From NCBI RefSeq assembly GCF_000210095.1, contig NC_021039.1, positions 1,578,107 to 1,642,106 of the forward strand: a stretch of 64,000 nt of DNA. The letters are read 5' to 3'. The notes beneath the pieces were generated by a model. That model was not told the DNA's origin, made no database searches, and saw only the letters and a list, made by a program, of their open reading frames with translations. Below, in pieces: positions 45,582 through 54,900 of the stretch (position 1 is the first letter of the stretch; each line of letters starts with the position of its first letter). Position numbers and translations under genes: made by a program. The DNA is from Ruminococcus champanellensis 18P13 = JCM 17042 (GTDB taxonomy: Bacteria; Bacillota; Clostridia; Oscillospirales; Ruminococcaceae).

Positions 45582-46331
45582 ATGATTAGCGTAAAATCCA
45601 ATACAGATCTGGAAAAGCTTCGTGCAGCCGGCAGAATTGCCGGTCGTGCCCTGAAGCTGGCTGGGGAATCCGTTCGGGCGGGCATGACCACCAAGGAACT
45701 GGACAAAATCGTGCATGACTACATTGTAAGCTGCGGCGCAACGCCGTCCTTCTTAGGATACGGCGGCTTTAAGGGCAGTGCCTGCATCTCTATCAACAAC
45801 GAGGTCATTCACGGTATCCCGTCCTCCAAGCGGAAAATTGCAGACGGAGATATTGTCAGTGTGGATGTGGGGGCTTGTTACAATGGCTTTCACGGCGACA
45901 CCTGTGCAACTTTTGCAGTGGGACATATTTCTGATGAGGCAAAAAAGCTTCTCGAAGTGACAGAAGCAAGCCTGTATGCCGGAATCGATGCGGCTGTTGT
46001 GGGCGCACGGATGGGAGACGTTTCCCATACGGTTGAAGAGTATTGCGTTTCGAGAGGATATGCTGTGGTGAAGCAGTATTGCGGACACGGCATCGGCAGG
46101 GAACTGCACGAATCACCTGAAGTACCGAATTACGGGAAGCCGGGACATGGGGTACGCCTGGTATCCGGCATGACCTTTTGTATTGAACCGATGATCAACG
46201 TCAAGGGTGAGGGTGTGAGAGTGCTGAAGGATGGCTGGACGGTTCTGACACAGAGCGGTTCGCTTTCCGCACACTTTGAGCACGCCATCGCCGTAACACC
46301 GAATGGACCTGTGATTCTGACACAGCCCTAA
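45582..46331 (+). CDS. map: Methionine aminopeptidase, type I
   Basis: Map removes the first methionine from new proteins. The 249-residue product has all five metal ligands in their motifs: DIVSVDVGACYNGFHGDTCATF near residue 88, GHGIGRELHESPEVPNYG near 168, FCIEPMIN near 200 and SAHFEHAIAV near 230. It begins four bases after adk. Confidence 0.98.
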   Translation: MISVKSNTDLEKLRAAGRIAGRALKLAGESVRAGMTTKELDKIVHDYIVSCGATPSFLGYGGFKGSACISINNEVIHGIPSSKRKIADGDIVSVDVGACYNGFHGDTCATFAVGHISDEAKKLLEVTEASLYAGIDAAVVGARMGDVSHTVEEYCVSRGYAVVKQYCGHGIGRELHESPEVPNYGKPGHGVRLVSGMTFCIEPMINVKGEGVRVLKDGWTVLTQSGSLSAHFEHAIAVTPNGPVILTQP

Positions 46332-46344
46332 ACGGAGGTGTACA

Positions 46345-46590
46345 GTGGAACTGGAGGTTGGCACGATCGTTCGGGCGATTGCCGGGCGGGATGCGGACGG
46401 ATATTTTGTTGTGACTGCATTGGACGGCGAGTTTGTATGGATCGCGGACGGCGACCGCAGAAAACTTGACAAGCCCAAGCACAAACGGCGGAAGCATCTG
46501 AGAAGGACCTGTACGGTCATGGATCTGAACGGGATCACCGATAAGAAGCTGAGAACCCTGTTGAGAAGTTACGGGGAACAGGCTGGCTGA
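46345..46590 (+). CDS. KOW-domain RNA-binding protein (L14e-like)
   Basis: The 81-residue basic protein has a KOW-like opening ([22 protein letters not shown]) and a lysine-arginine-rich middle. Such L14e/L6e-like KOW proteins stand between map and infA in many clostridia and probably bind the ribosome. GTG start at 46345 after CGGAGGTG. Confidence 0.88.
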   Translation: MELEVGTIVRAIAGRDADGYFVVTALDGEFVWIADGDRRKLDKPKHKRRKHLRRTCTVMDLNGITDKKLRTLLRSYGEQAG

Positions 46591-46603
46591 TAGGAGGTTA
46601 TGT

Positions 46604-46822
46604 ATGTCGAAGGAAGACGCAATCGAGCTTGAGGGTGTTGTGCTGGAAGCATTGCCGAACGCAATGTTCCGTGTGGAGCTTCCCAACAAGCACATTATTC
46701 TGGCGCATGTGTCAGGAAAGCTGAGAATGAACTACATTCGTATCGTTCCCGGCGATAAGGTGACCATTGAAATGTCCCCTTATGATCTGACCAAGGGCCG
46801 AATCACATGGAGAGCGAAGTAA
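46604..46822 (+). CDS. infA: Translation initiation factor IF-1
   Basis: IF-1 blocks the A site during initiation. The 72-residue OB-fold protein is full length, with [20 protein letters not shown] near the start and [28 protein letters not shown] at the end. It is 13 bases after the KOW gene behind TAGGAGG. Confidence 0.98.
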   Translation: MSKEDAIELEGVVLEALPNAMFRVELPNKHIILAHVSGKLRMNYIRIVPGDKVTIEMSPYDLTKGRITWRAK

Positions 46823-46851
46823 TCGCTCCAACAAGGAACGTGAGATGCTGA

Positions 46852-46998
<147 letters not shown>

Positions 46999-47032
46999 TC
47001 CCTTGACAATATAATGGAGGTGTAAGAAACCA

Positions 47033-47401
47033 ATGGCAAGAATTGCTGGTGTGGATCTGCCGAAGAATAAGAGAGTCGAGATCGGCCTCACTTATATCTA
47101 TGGCATCGGTCGCAATACTGCGGCAACCATCCTCAAGGAGACCGGCGTAAACCCGGATACTCGTGTAAAGGATCTGACTGAATCCGATGTAGCACTGCTC
47201 CGTGATTACATCGACAAGCACTACACCGTAGAGGGTGACCTGCGTCGTGAGGTTGCGCTCAACATCAAGAGACTGGTTGAAATCGGCTGCTACCGTGGCG
47301 TTCGTCACCGTAAGGGTCTGCCGGTTCGCGGTCAGCGCACAAAGACCAACGCAAGAACCCGGAAGGGTCCGGTTAAGACCATCGCTAACAAGAAGAAGTA
47401 A
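47033..47401 (+). CDS. rpsM: 30S ribosomal protein S13
   Basis: S13 touches P-site tRNA and the 50S subunit through bridge B1. The 122 residues have [25 protein letters not shown] at the start and the basic tail [30 protein letters not shown] precedes the start. Confidence 0.98.
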   Translation: MARIAGVDLPKNKRVEIGLTYIYGIGRNTAATILKETGVNPDTRVKDLTESDVALLRDYIDKHYTVEGDLRREVALNIKRLVEIGCYRGVRHRKGLPVRGQRTKTNARTRKGPVKTIANKKK

Positions 47402-47416
47402 AGGAGGGAATGAACT

Positions 47417-47821
47417 TTGGCACAGCAAAAGGGTAAGAAGATCACTACCGTGAGAAGACGCAGAGAGCGTAAGAACATTGAAAACGGCGCAGTTCATATC
47501 CAGTCTACATTCAACAACACCATCGTGACCATCAGCGACACCCAGGGCAATGTTATTTCTTGGGCAAGTGCAGGCGAGATGGGCTTCAGAGGTTCTAAGA
47601 AGTCCACACCGTTCGCAGCACAGACCGCAGCAGAGACTGCTGCAAAGGCTGCTATGGAGCATGGTCTGAAGTCTGTTGAAGTTTATGTAAAGGGACCGGG
47701 TTCCGGCCGTGAGGCTGCAATCAGAGCACTGCAGACTGTTGGTCTGGAGGTTAAGCTGATCAAGGATGTAACACCGATTCCCCACAACGGATGCCGTCCT
47801 CCCAAGAGACGCCGCGTCTAG
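47417..47821 (+). CDS. rpsK: 30S ribosomal protein S11
   Basis: S11 forms part of the mRNA exit channel. The 134-residue product has [27 protein letters not shown] near residue 25 and the signature [15 protein letters not shown] and the end [18 protein letters not shown] start at 47417 after AAGGAGGG. Confidence 0.98.
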   Translation: MAQQKGKKITTVRRRRERKNIENGAVHIQSTFNNTIVTISDTQGNVISWASAGEMGFRGSKKSTPFAAQTAAETAAKAAMEHGLKSVEVYVKGPGSGREAAIRALQTVGLEVKLIKDVTPIPHNGCRPPKRRRV

Positions 47822-47841
47822 TATTATAGGAGGTATATGAA

Positions 47842-48438
47842 ATGGCAGTAAGTAAAGAACCGATTCTGAAGAGATGCAGACATCTGGGAATCAGCCCGAT
47901 GGTTATGGGCATTTCCAAGAATTCTAACAGAAATCCCAACGCAAACAGCAGAAAAAAGGTTTCTGAGTACGGCATGCAGCTGAAGGAAAAGCAGAAGCTG
48001 AAGTTCATCTACGGCGTTCTGGAAAAGCCCTTCTACCACTACTTCGAGATCGCTGAGAAGATGGAAGGCAAGGCCGGCGATAACCTGATCACTCTGCTGG
48101 AATCCAGACTCGACAACGTTGCTTACAGAATGGGCATGGCTCTGACCAGAAGAGAAGCTCGTCAGCTGGTAACACACAGACACTTCACCGTAAATGGCCA
48201 GAGAGTCAACATTCCGTCCTACCGGGTAAAGGAAGGCGATGTGATCGCTCTGTACGAGGGCAGCAGATCCAGCCAGAAGTTCAAGGACGTTCTGGAGCAG
48301 ACTGCAAACCGTCCGGTTCCGCTGTGGCTGGAAGCAAACAAGGAAAACTTCTCTGTTAAGGTAACGCGTATGCCCAAGGTCGAGGATCTCGACTACGAGG
48401 TAGAAGCTCACCTGATCGTCGAGCTGTACTCCAAGTAA
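47842..48438 (+). CDS. rpsD: 30S ribosomal protein S4
   Basis: S4 is a primary 16S binder and an accuracy protein. The 198-residue product has an S4 RNA-binding domain (RLDNVAYRMGMALTRREARQLVTHRHFTVNG-type sequence from about residue 90). The N-terminal part is of the form without the four-Cys zinc cluster. TAGGAGGT precedes the start. Confidence 0.97.
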   Translation: MAVSKEPILKRCRHLGISPMVMGISKNSNRNPNANSRKKVSEYGMQLKEKQKLKFIYGVLEKPFYHYFEIAEKMEGKAGDNLITLLESRLDNVAYRMGMALTRREARQLVTHRHFTVNGQRVNIPSYRVKEGDVIALYEGSRSSQKFKDVLEQTANRPVPLWLEANKENFSVKVTRMPKVEDLDYEVEAHLIVELYSK

Positions 48439-48512
48439 TCATTTTCGTATTGTTGGCGTACATTGCAAAATCCCCACAAGAACAAAAGTGATTGCGAAAT
48501 AGGAGGGTTTAT

Positions 48513-49469
48513 ATGCTGGAAAAAATAGAGAAGCCGGAAATTGACACTGTCGAACTGAGAAGTGACGGGAAATACGGTAAATTCGTTTTGGCTCCGCTGG
48601 AGCGTGGCTACGGCATTACGCTCGGCAACAGCCTCAGACGAGTTCTGCTCTCCTCCCTGCCCGGTGTTGCAGTCAATTCTGTAAAGATTGACGGCGTACA
48701 CCACGAGCTGTCCACGATCCCGGGTGTAAAGGAGGATGTCACTGAGATCATCCTGAGCATCAAGGGTCTGACTGCAAAGCTGTATGGAGACGGCCCGAAG
48801 ACTGTTTACATTGAAGCGACCGGTGAATGTGAAGTCACTGCGGGCGATATCAAGACTGACTCCGAGGTAAACATCCTGGATCCCGGCATGCACATTGCAA
48901 CCCTGGGCAAGGACGCTTCCCTTTACATGGAGATCACCCTTGATAAGGGCAGAGGTTATGTATCTGCTGAACGCAACAAGCAGCTGATGCCGAACCTTCC
49001 GATTGATGTCATTGCGGTTGATAGTATTTATACTCCTGTTTTGAAGGTAAACTACACGGTTGAGGACACTCGGCTGGGTCAGGTTACCGACTATGACAAG
49101 CTGACGATGGAAGTGTGGACCGATGGTACCATTTCCGCAAAGGAAGCGCTGTCACAGGCAGCCAATCTCCTCAACGAGCATCTGAAACTTTTTGTGGATC
49201 TGTCTGAAGAGGCAAGCATTGCAGAAGTTTTGGTTGAAAAAGACGATAAGGGTAAGGAAAAAATCCTTGAGATGACCATTGAGGAACTTGACTTATCCGT
49301 GCGTTCCTTCAATTGCCTGAAGCGCGCCGGAATTAACACAGTGGACGACTTGATCAACAAGTCTGAAGAAGAAATGATGAAGGTTCGGAACCTCGGTAAG
49401 AAATCCTTCGATGAGGTTAAGGAAAAGCTCCAGTCCCTGGGCTTTGACTTGAGTTCCGAGGAAGAATAA
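48513..49469 (+). CDS. rpoA: RNA polymerase alpha subunit
   Basis: RpoA starts assembly of RNA polymerase and contacts activators. The 318-residue product has an N-terminal domain with [29 protein letters not shown] and a C-terminal alpha-CTD with [19 protein letters not shown] and [19 protein letters not shown] 48513 follows TAGGAGGG by six bases; a longer frame has no ribosome site. Confidence 0.98.
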   Translation: MLEKIEKPEIDTVELRSDGKYGKFVLAPLERGYGITLGNSLRRVLLSSLPGVAVNSVKIDGVHHELSTIPGVKEDVTEIILSIKGLTAKLYGDGPKTVYIEATGECEVTAGDIKTDSEVNILDPGMHIATLGKDASLYMEITLDKGRGYVSAERNKQLMPNLPIDVIAVDSIYTPVLKVNYTVEDTRLGQVTDYDKLTMEVWTDGTISAKEALSQAANLLNEHLKLFVDLSEEASIAEVLVEKDDKGKEKILEMTIEELDLSVRSFNCLKRAGINTVDDLINKSEEEMMKVRNLGKKSFDEVKEKLQSLGFDLSSEEE

Positions 49470-49490
49470 CCAGAAAAGGAGTGATATACG

Positions 49491-49832
49491 ATGCCGGGTA
49501 CGAGAAAGTTAGGCAGAACAACAGATCATAGAAAGGCTATGCTCAGAGCTATGGTTACCTACCTGCTGGAGAACGGTCAGATTGAGACCACAGTAACACG
49601 GGCGAAGGAAGTCCGGGCAGTTGCTGAGAAGATGATCACCATCGGCAAGAACGATGACCTGCACTCTAAGCGCCAGGTATTTGCATATGTGACCAAGGAG
49701 AGCGTTGCAAAGAAGCTGTTCGATGAGATCGCACCGAAGTATGCGGACAAGAACGGCGGCTATACCAGAATCATTAAGACAGGTCCCCGTCGGGGCGATG
49801 CAGCAGAGATGGCAATCATCCAGCTGGTTTAA
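49491..49832 (+). CDS. rplQ: 50S ribosomal protein L17
   Basis: L17 is the last gene of the superoperon. The 113-residue product has [23 protein letters not shown] at the start, the [18 protein letters not shown] helix and the end [30 protein letters not shown] precedes the start. Two terminator hairpins follow. Confidence 0.98.
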   Translation: MPGTRKLGRTTDHRKAMLRAMVTYLLENGQIETTVTRAKEVRAVAEKMITIGKNDDLHSKRQVFAYVTKESVAKKLFDEIAPKYADKNGGYTRIIKTGPRRGDAAEMAIIQLV

Positions 49833-49847
49833 TGAAATAGATCGGAG

Positions 49848-49877
49848 GCGCACAGAGCAATCTGTGCGCTTTCTTTT
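49848..49877 (+). terminator. First terminator of the ribosomal superoperon
   Basis: GCGCACAG (49848-49855) pairs with CTGTGCGC (49862-49869) over six bases and runs into TTTCTTTT. Confidence 0.88.
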
Positions 49878-49878
49878 A

Positions 49879-49912
49879 CCCGCATGTCCCACAAGGGCAT
49901 GCGGGATATTTT
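49879..49912 (+). terminator. Second terminator of the ribosomal superoperon
   Basis: CCCGCATG (49879-49886) pairs with CATGCGGG (49898-49905), followed by ATATTTTT. It backs up the first hairpin two bases upstream. Confidence 0.8.
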
Positions 49913-49980
49913 TATGGATGATTCACAAAAATTACAATAGAAATTTGGCGGATTTAGTGCGCCCTTTCTATGAAATCTTA

Positions 49981-50010
49981 TTGACTTTCTATGTGAAAAT
50001 ACTGTATAAT
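49981..50010 (+). promoter_or_regulatory. Promoter of the division and cell wall cluster
   Basis: TTGACT (49981-49986), 18 bases, TATAAT (50005-50010). It leaves a leader of about 87 bases before mraZ. Confidence 0.75.
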
Positions 50011-50103
50011 GATATTACACGGTGAAAAGTGGTGTTGTAACTCCATTCTGTGGTACGAAGTGGGGAAAAAGCCGGCGAAGAGTATGAAAGGGCGGTGTAG
50101 GAC

Positions 50104-50535
50104 TTGGCGAACGTTTTGATGGGTGAATACCTGCATAATATGGACGCCAAGGGCAGAGTCAGCTTTCCTACAAAGCTCCGTGAAATACTTGGCGAAACGT
50201 TTTATGTCACCAAAACCATTGACAAGCACTGTTTGACAGTGTATCCCCAGGAAGAGTGGGAGAAGCTTTCAAACAAGGTTGCGCAGTTGCCCCAGGCAAA
50301 AAGCGCCAATATCCGGCGTGTTTTGTTCTCGGGAGCCGGTGAACTGAACCCTGACAAACAGGGTCGGGTACTGATCCCACAGCACTTGCGGGAGTATGCG
50401 GGTCTGGATAAGGATGTGATGGTCATCGGTGCGTGCAATGTGGCTGAAATATGGGACAAGGCGGCATGGGACGATTTCAACGGCTCGTTCGATACAGCGG
50501 ATCTGATGGAGGTCATGGGTGAGTACAATGTCTAA
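50104..50535 (+). CDS. mraZ: Transcriptional regulator / division cluster protein MraZ
   Basis: MraZ binds DNA repeats before its own gene and opens division clusters in most bacteria. The 143-residue product has two SpoVT/AbrB-like halves, each with the DxxGR motif: HNMDAKGRVSFPTKLRE near residue 11 and NPDKQGRVLIPQHLREYA near 84. The start is uncertain: TTG 50104 is given, but ATG 50119 fits the family start (MGEY) and neither has an ideal ribosome site. I did not find clear GTG-type MraZ box repeats in the leader. Confidence 0.94.
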   Translation: MANVLMGEYLHNMDAKGRVSFPTKLREILGETFYVTKTIDKHCLTVYPQEEWEKLSNKVAQLPQAKSANIRRVLFSGAGELNPDKQGRVLIPQHLREYAGLDKDVMVIGACNVAEIWDKAAWDDFNGSFDTADLMEVMGEYNV

Positions 50536-50545
50536 TGGAGATGAA

Positions 50546-51469
50546 ATGAAATTTCATCATATTTCGGTTCTGCCGGAAGAAACAATAGAAGGACTCGGCG
50601 TGAAGCCCGACGGCATTTATGTAGACGGAACAGTCGGTGGTGCTGGACATGCACTGCGGATTGCGAAGCTGCTGACTGACGGCGGTAAGCTGATCGCACT
50701 CGACAGAGACCCTGATGCGGTAAAGACAGCGGACAAGCGTCTTGCTCAATACCCGGCAGTGGTGGTTCAAAGCAATTTCTCACAGATCAGACAGGTGCTG
50801 GACAGCCTGGGAATTTCCCTGGTGGACGGTGTTCTGCTGGATCTGGGCGTATCATCCCATCAGCTTGATACGGGTTCCCGGGGCTTTTCCTATCACGTGG
50901 ATGCGCCCTTGGACATGCGAATGAGCCAGACCGGTGTTTCGGCACGGGATCTGGTGAACACAGCCTCCCCGGAGGAGCTTGTGCGGATTCTCTTTGAATA
51001 CGGAGAGGAGAAGTTTGCACGGCGAATCGTGGCGGAGATCGTGGAAGCACGTCAGAAGGAACCGATTGAAACGACCTTGCAGCTTGCGGAGCTGATTAAA
51101 GCCGGTGTTCCGGCAAAGGCACGCCGTGAGAAAAATCCGTGTAAAAAAACATTCCAGGCAATCAGAATTGCAGTCAACGGCGAGCTGGATCATTTGACGT
51201 CCGGGCTTGACGCTGCTTTTGCATGTCTGAAGCCGGGAGGACGACTTGCAGTAATCACGTTCCACTCTCTGGAGGATCGACTGGTGAAGCAGAAATTTGC
51301 CGGATGGTGCAAGGGATGCATCTGTCCGCCGGATTTTCCTGTTTGTGTATGCGGACACACACCGCAGGGCAGACTGGTAAACCGGAAGCCCATTGAAGCA
51401 AAGCCGGAAGAACTGGAAGAGAACAACCGAAGCAGAAGTGCTAAACTCAGAATTATAGAAAGGAGTTAG
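50546..51469 (+). CDS. rsmH: 16S rRNA (cytosine-1402-N4) methyltransferase
   Basis: RsmH methylates C1402 of 16S rRNA. The 307-residue product has HHISVLPEETIEGL at the start, the SAM site DGTVGGAGHALRIAKLL near residue 30, LLDLGVSSHQLDTGSRGFSY near 105 and the end signature VITFHSLEDRLVK. ATG 50546 is five bases after GGAG. It follows mraZ as usual. Confidence 0.96.
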   Translation: MKFHHISVLPEETIEGLGVKPDGIYVDGTVGGAGHALRIAKLLTDGGKLIALDRDPDAVKTADKRLAQYPAVVVQSNFSQIRQVLDSLGISLVDGVLLDLGVSSHQLDTGSRGFSYHVDAPLDMRMSQTGVSARDLVNTASPEELVRILFEYGEEKFARRIVAEIVEARQKEPIETTLQLAELIKAGVPAKARREKNPCKKTFQAIRIAVNGELDHLTSGLDAAFACLKPGGRLAVITFHSLEDRLVKQKFAGWCKGCICPPDFPVCVCGHTPQGRLVNRKPIEAKPEELEENNRSRSAKLRIIERS

Positions 51470-51477
51470 GTGTTGTT

Positions 51478-52056
51478 GTGGCAAACGATGCAGCAATGTA
51501 TGAATTCCTGCAGCAGGATAACGTATTGTCAGCCGAAGAGCGTTACCGCTTATGTCAGCAGAGCTACATGCATGGCAATACTGCGCCAAAGCTGCAGCCG
51601 GAAGCTCAGCCGGAATTTACGCCGGAGATCCACCGTTCCAGACGAAGCGATATCAGCACGCCCGAAATAAGTATGAGAAGAAGCACGCACAAAAAAGGCT
51701 CTGCACCGAAAACATTTTTGGCGGCAGCCTTTGCAATGGGACTGCTTGGCGCCGTGATTTATGGCAGGGTACAGACAAACGAGATCTATGGCGAAATAGC
51801 AAGAGAAACCAAAGAGTACGAAATCGTACAAAGTGAGAATGTACGCATGCACTCCGATCTGGAGGCAAAGGTGGCGATCAAGAGCGTGGAGGAATACGCC
51901 GAGCAGGAGCTTGGTCTTCAGCAACTGGATCAGTCCCAGATTGAGTACATTCAGCTCCAGACCGATGATTCGGTGGAGATTCCCGATGAGGAAAAGAACC
52001 TGTTTGTCCGGATTAAGGACAAATTCGAGAGCTTTATGGAATATCTGAAAGGATAA
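51478..52056 (+). CDS. ftsL: Cell division protein FtsL (septum initiator)
   Basis: FtsL is a bitopic protein that helps recruit the FtsW-PBP pair at the septum. The 192-residue product has a cytosolic N-terminal part of about 75 residues that is longer than usual, one membrane helix (about 78-97, TFLAAAFAMGLLGAVIYG), then a coiled coil (EIARETKEYEIVQSENVRMHSDLEAKV) with a DivIC/FtsL-like end. Identity rests on position and architecture. GTG start at 51478 after AAAGGAG. Confidence 0.8.
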   Translation: MANDAAMYEFLQQDNVLSAEERYRLCQQSYMHGNTAPKLQPEAQPEFTPEIHRSRRSDISTPEISMRRSTHKKGSAPKTFLAAAFAMGLLGAVIYGRVQTNEIYGEIARETKEYEIVQSENVRMHSDLEAKVAIKSVEEYAEQELGLQQLDQSQIEYIQLQTDDSVEIPDEEKNLFVRIKDKFESFMEYLKG

Positions 52057-52496
52057 GACATATAGTGAAGAGAGCAAGAACCATTCGCAAATACCGGAAC
52101 AGAAGAAAATGAACGCCGCATCGGTGAAAGAGGGCAAAAGCCCCGCACGAAACGGCGAAGAATATGTACGGCGCAGCTGCAAAGTACGGAACAAAGAAAG
52201 CAAAGACAACAGGCGAGTGTAAACAGAATGCAGGCGGCACGCTGCGAGACCTGCACCGACGGGTGCGGGATGTGCTGCCAAAGCTTCGATTGAATATGGG
52301 GTACTGCATCAAGCCCCATGTTCCTTCGCCGATCAAATTGGATGTCGTGAGGCATCGGCAACAGGCGGGGAGATCGGAATATCCCTGCCTGTTTGCCTTT
52401 ATGTTTCAATAACCCTTATCTGAGTGCTTCCCGGTGGGCAGAAGCTTTGCCCGGATACCGGAGTATTCAGATAACGGCTATGGAAAGGAGCAGTAC
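52057..52496 (+). ncRNA. Hairpin-rich untranslated gap inside the division cluster
   Basis: This 440-base stretch has no convincing protein. It begins purine-rich (to about 52220) and then holds a chain of stems: CGCCG/CGGCG (52114-52118, 52153-52157) around GGGC/GCCC (52132-52143); GGCGGCAC/GTGCTGCC (52233-52240, 52272-52279) around an eight-pair stem (52250-52257, 52262-52269); ATGGGG/CCCCAT (52296-52301, 52314-52319); GCCGAT/ATCGGC (52328-52333, 52354-52359); and a continuous 12-pair stem (52360-52371 with 52382-52393) followed by a T-rich run (to about 52407). A smaller stem lies at 52436-52452. The 12-pair stem could be a terminator or attenuator ahead of the PBP gene. A structured RNA is inferred, not proven. 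Confidence 0.5.
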
Positions 52497-54872
52497 ATGT
52501 CAAACAGAGATGAAACCACGGCGCAGATGAAAACCCGTATGAACGTCTGGGTGCTGGGTGCCATGATGGTGCTGGCGCTGGCGGTTATTATCAACCTGTT
52601 CAAGGTGTCCATCATTCAAAATAAAGAATATCAGGAAATGGCAAACAACAACCACTTCGGCTCGATCACCATTCCGGCAAACCGGGGCTCGATCTACGAC
52701 GCAAACGGCAAGATCCTTGCCCAGAGTGCTACAGTTTACAAGATCTACATTGACCCGGTGCTGTTTCGCAAGGAGCTTTCTGGATACACCCAGAAGGAAA
52801 CTGACCGGATGGCGGATGCGGCAAAAAACGGTGAAAGCTACACGCCGGTGGATATGAACGCAAAGAAGGATGAGCTGGTGCAGTTTCTTGCCCGGACCCT
52901 GGACATCAAGGAAGAAACCGTCCGGGAGGCAATGGAGAAGAATACCCAGTATTATGTGCTCAAGACCCAGGTGGAAAAGCCCACGGCGGATCAGATCCTG
53001 GAGTATGTAAACAATATCGTAGTGGGGCAGGAGGTCAACAAAGCGGGGGAGATCAAGGATCGTACCATCAGCTTTGCTTCCATCACCACTGAAAGTGATA
53101 CAAAGCGGTACTATCCCCAGAATTCTATGGCGGCTTCCGTCATTGGCTTTACCAACAGCGACGGCGACGGTCTGTATGGTCTGGAGGCTTTGTATGATGA
53201 TTATCTGCATGGTACGGACGGCAAGACCATTTCCGCAAAGGACGTAAACGGCAACGAGATGCCCTACCGGTACTCCAAGACCTATGACGCCCAGGATGGC
53301 AACTCTCTGTACCTGACCATCGACACCACCTTGCAGACCTATCTGGAATCTAACCTGGCGGAGATGGTGACCAAGTGTCAGGTCAACAACCGTGCCTGCG
53401 GCATTATTATGAACGCCAAAACCGGTGCGGTACTGGCCATGGCCACTTATCCAGGGTTTGATCTGAATGAACCGTATGTGATTGCGGATCTTGCTGTGCA
53501 GGAATATCTGGATACCCTGTCCGAGGGGGAATACAAGACCGCTTATGTGGAAGCCCGGGAAAAGCAGTGGAAAAACAAAGCCATCACCGAGTTGTACCAG
53601 CCGGGTTCCGTATTCAAGGTCATAACCGCCTCTGCGGGCTTTGAGGAGTCGGTAATCAAGCTGACGGATACCTTTAACTGTACTGGCGGCGTAGTAGTGG
53701 TGGATGGCGTGCCCCCTATCCACTGCAGCAAGCGAACCGGTCATGGGGTACAGGATTTTACCACAGCGTTGACCAACTCCTGTAACCCGGCGTTTATGGA
53801 GATCGGCAAGCGGCTGGGTGCCACCAAATTCTTTCAGTACTTCTCCGCCTTCGGATTGACGGAAAAAACCGGCATCGATCTGCCAGGCGAGGTACCCAGC
53901 TATTATAAAGACCTGGAGGATATGGGCCCGGTGGATCTGGCGGTATGCTCCTTTGGTCAGACCAATATTGTAACCCCCATCGAAATGATCACTGCCTATG
54001 CGGCAGCCATCAACGGAGGCTACCTGATGAAGCCCTATGTGGTCAGCAAGATCGTGGACACGGACGGGAACGTCATCAAGACCACGGAGCCGGAGATCCG
54101 GCGCCAGGTGGTTTCGGAAGAAACCAGTGCGATTATGCGGAAGGCGCTGGAGGACGTGGTGAACAACAAGGGCGGCAGTAACGCATACATCAAGGGCTAC
54201 CGGATCGGCGGCAAGTCTGGTACCTCCCAGAAGATCGGCGGCAGCATTTCCTCCGGAGATGAAGATGATATGCAGTATGTGGCTTCTTATGCATGCTTTG
54301 CTCCGGCAGATGATCCGGAGATCATCATGCTGATTATGGCGGATGAGCCCAACAAGGCCATTACCTACTACGGCAGTACAGTTGTCGTACCCTATGCAAG
54401 AAAGGTTCTGGAAAAGGTTCTGCCGTATCTGGGATATTATCCTGAATATACCGAAGAGGAGCAGGCAAAGCTAGGTGTAAAGGTGCCCTTCCTGGAGGAT
54501 GAATCGGTGGAAACGGCAAAATCCAAGCTGGATAGCCTGGGGCTGAAATATGAGATCGTGGGAGAGGGCGAGAACGTATACTCCCAGACGCCCATTACAG
54601 GTATGCAGGTGCCCAAGGGCGGCACGGTGATCCTGTATTCCGAGCCAATCGAAACGGAAAACACGGTGGATGTTCCCAATGTGGTGGGCATGAAGCTGTC
54701 CCAGGCCAATGCGCTGCTGACCAGTCACGGTCTGAACTATGTCACAGCAGGCGCATCCGCTGACCGGAGCGACGTGACCATTGTGTCCCAGTCTCTGGAG
54801 TCGGGATCCACGGTTGCAAAGTGGAGTGTTATGGAAATCGAATTTGCGGTAAACGATCACCAGACCGGCTGA
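52497..54872 (+). CDS. spoVD: Penicillin-binding protein of the SpoVD/PBP2 class with PASTA domains
   Basis: This 791-residue class B PBP is the transpeptidase partner of FtsW/SpoVE. It has one membrane helix (about 17-38), a dimerisation domain (about 55-260), and a transpeptidase domain with the active Ser371 in SVFK, the second motif SCN in TNSCNPAF near 438 and the third motif KSG in GGKSGTSQ near 575. Two PASTA domains (about 655-720 and 722-790) end the protein. In sporulating clostridia this position holds SpoVD, but it may also be the only division PBP here. It is preceded by a 440-base structured gap, unusual in this cluster. ATG 52497 follows AAAGGAG. Confidence 0.92.
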   Translation: MSNRDETTAQMKTRMNVWVLGAMMVLALAVIINLFKVSIIQNKEYQEMANNNHFGSITIPANRGSIYDANGKILAQSATVYKIYIDPVLFRKELSGYTQKETDRMADAAKNGESYTPVDMNAKKDELVQFLARTLDIKEETVREAMEKNTQYYVLKTQVEKPTADQILEYVNNIVVGQEVNKAGEIKDRTISFASITTESDTKRYYPQNSMAASVIGFTNSDGDGLYGLEALYDDYLHGTDGKTISAKDVNGNEMPYRYSKTYDAQDGNSLYLTIDTTLQTYLESNLAEMVTKCQVNNRACGIIMNAKTGAVLAMATYPGFDLNEPYVIADLAVQEYLDTLSEGEYKTAYVEAREKQWKNKAITELYQPGSVFKVITASAGFEESVIKLTDTFNCTGGVVVVDGVPPIHCSKRTGHGVQDFTTALTNSCNPAFMEIGKRLGATKFFQYFSAFGLTEKTGIDLPGEVPSYYKDLEDMGPVDLAVCSFGQTNIVTPIEMITAYAAAINGGYLMKPYVVSKIVDTDGNVIKTTEPEIRRQVVSEETSAIMRKALEDVVNNKGGSNAYIKGYRIGGKSGTSQKIGGSISSGDEDDMQYVASYACFAPADDPEIIMLIMADEPNKAITYYGSTVVVPYARKVLEKVLPYLGYYPEYTEEEQAKLGVKVPFLEDESVETAKSKLDSLGLKYEIVGEGENVYSQTPITGMQVPKGGTVILYSEPIETENTVDVPNVVGMKLSQANALLTSHGLNYVTAGASADRSDVTIVSQSLESGSTVAKWSVMEIEFAVNDHQTG

Positions 54873-54900
54873 TCGTGAAGAAATCAGAAAGGAGATCGCA

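Noticed and set aside
52107-52223. A 37-codon frame and other short frames in the ftsL-PBP gap
   Set aside because: No good ribosome site and composition follows the purine-rich DNA; no recognisable protein or frameshifted family was found.
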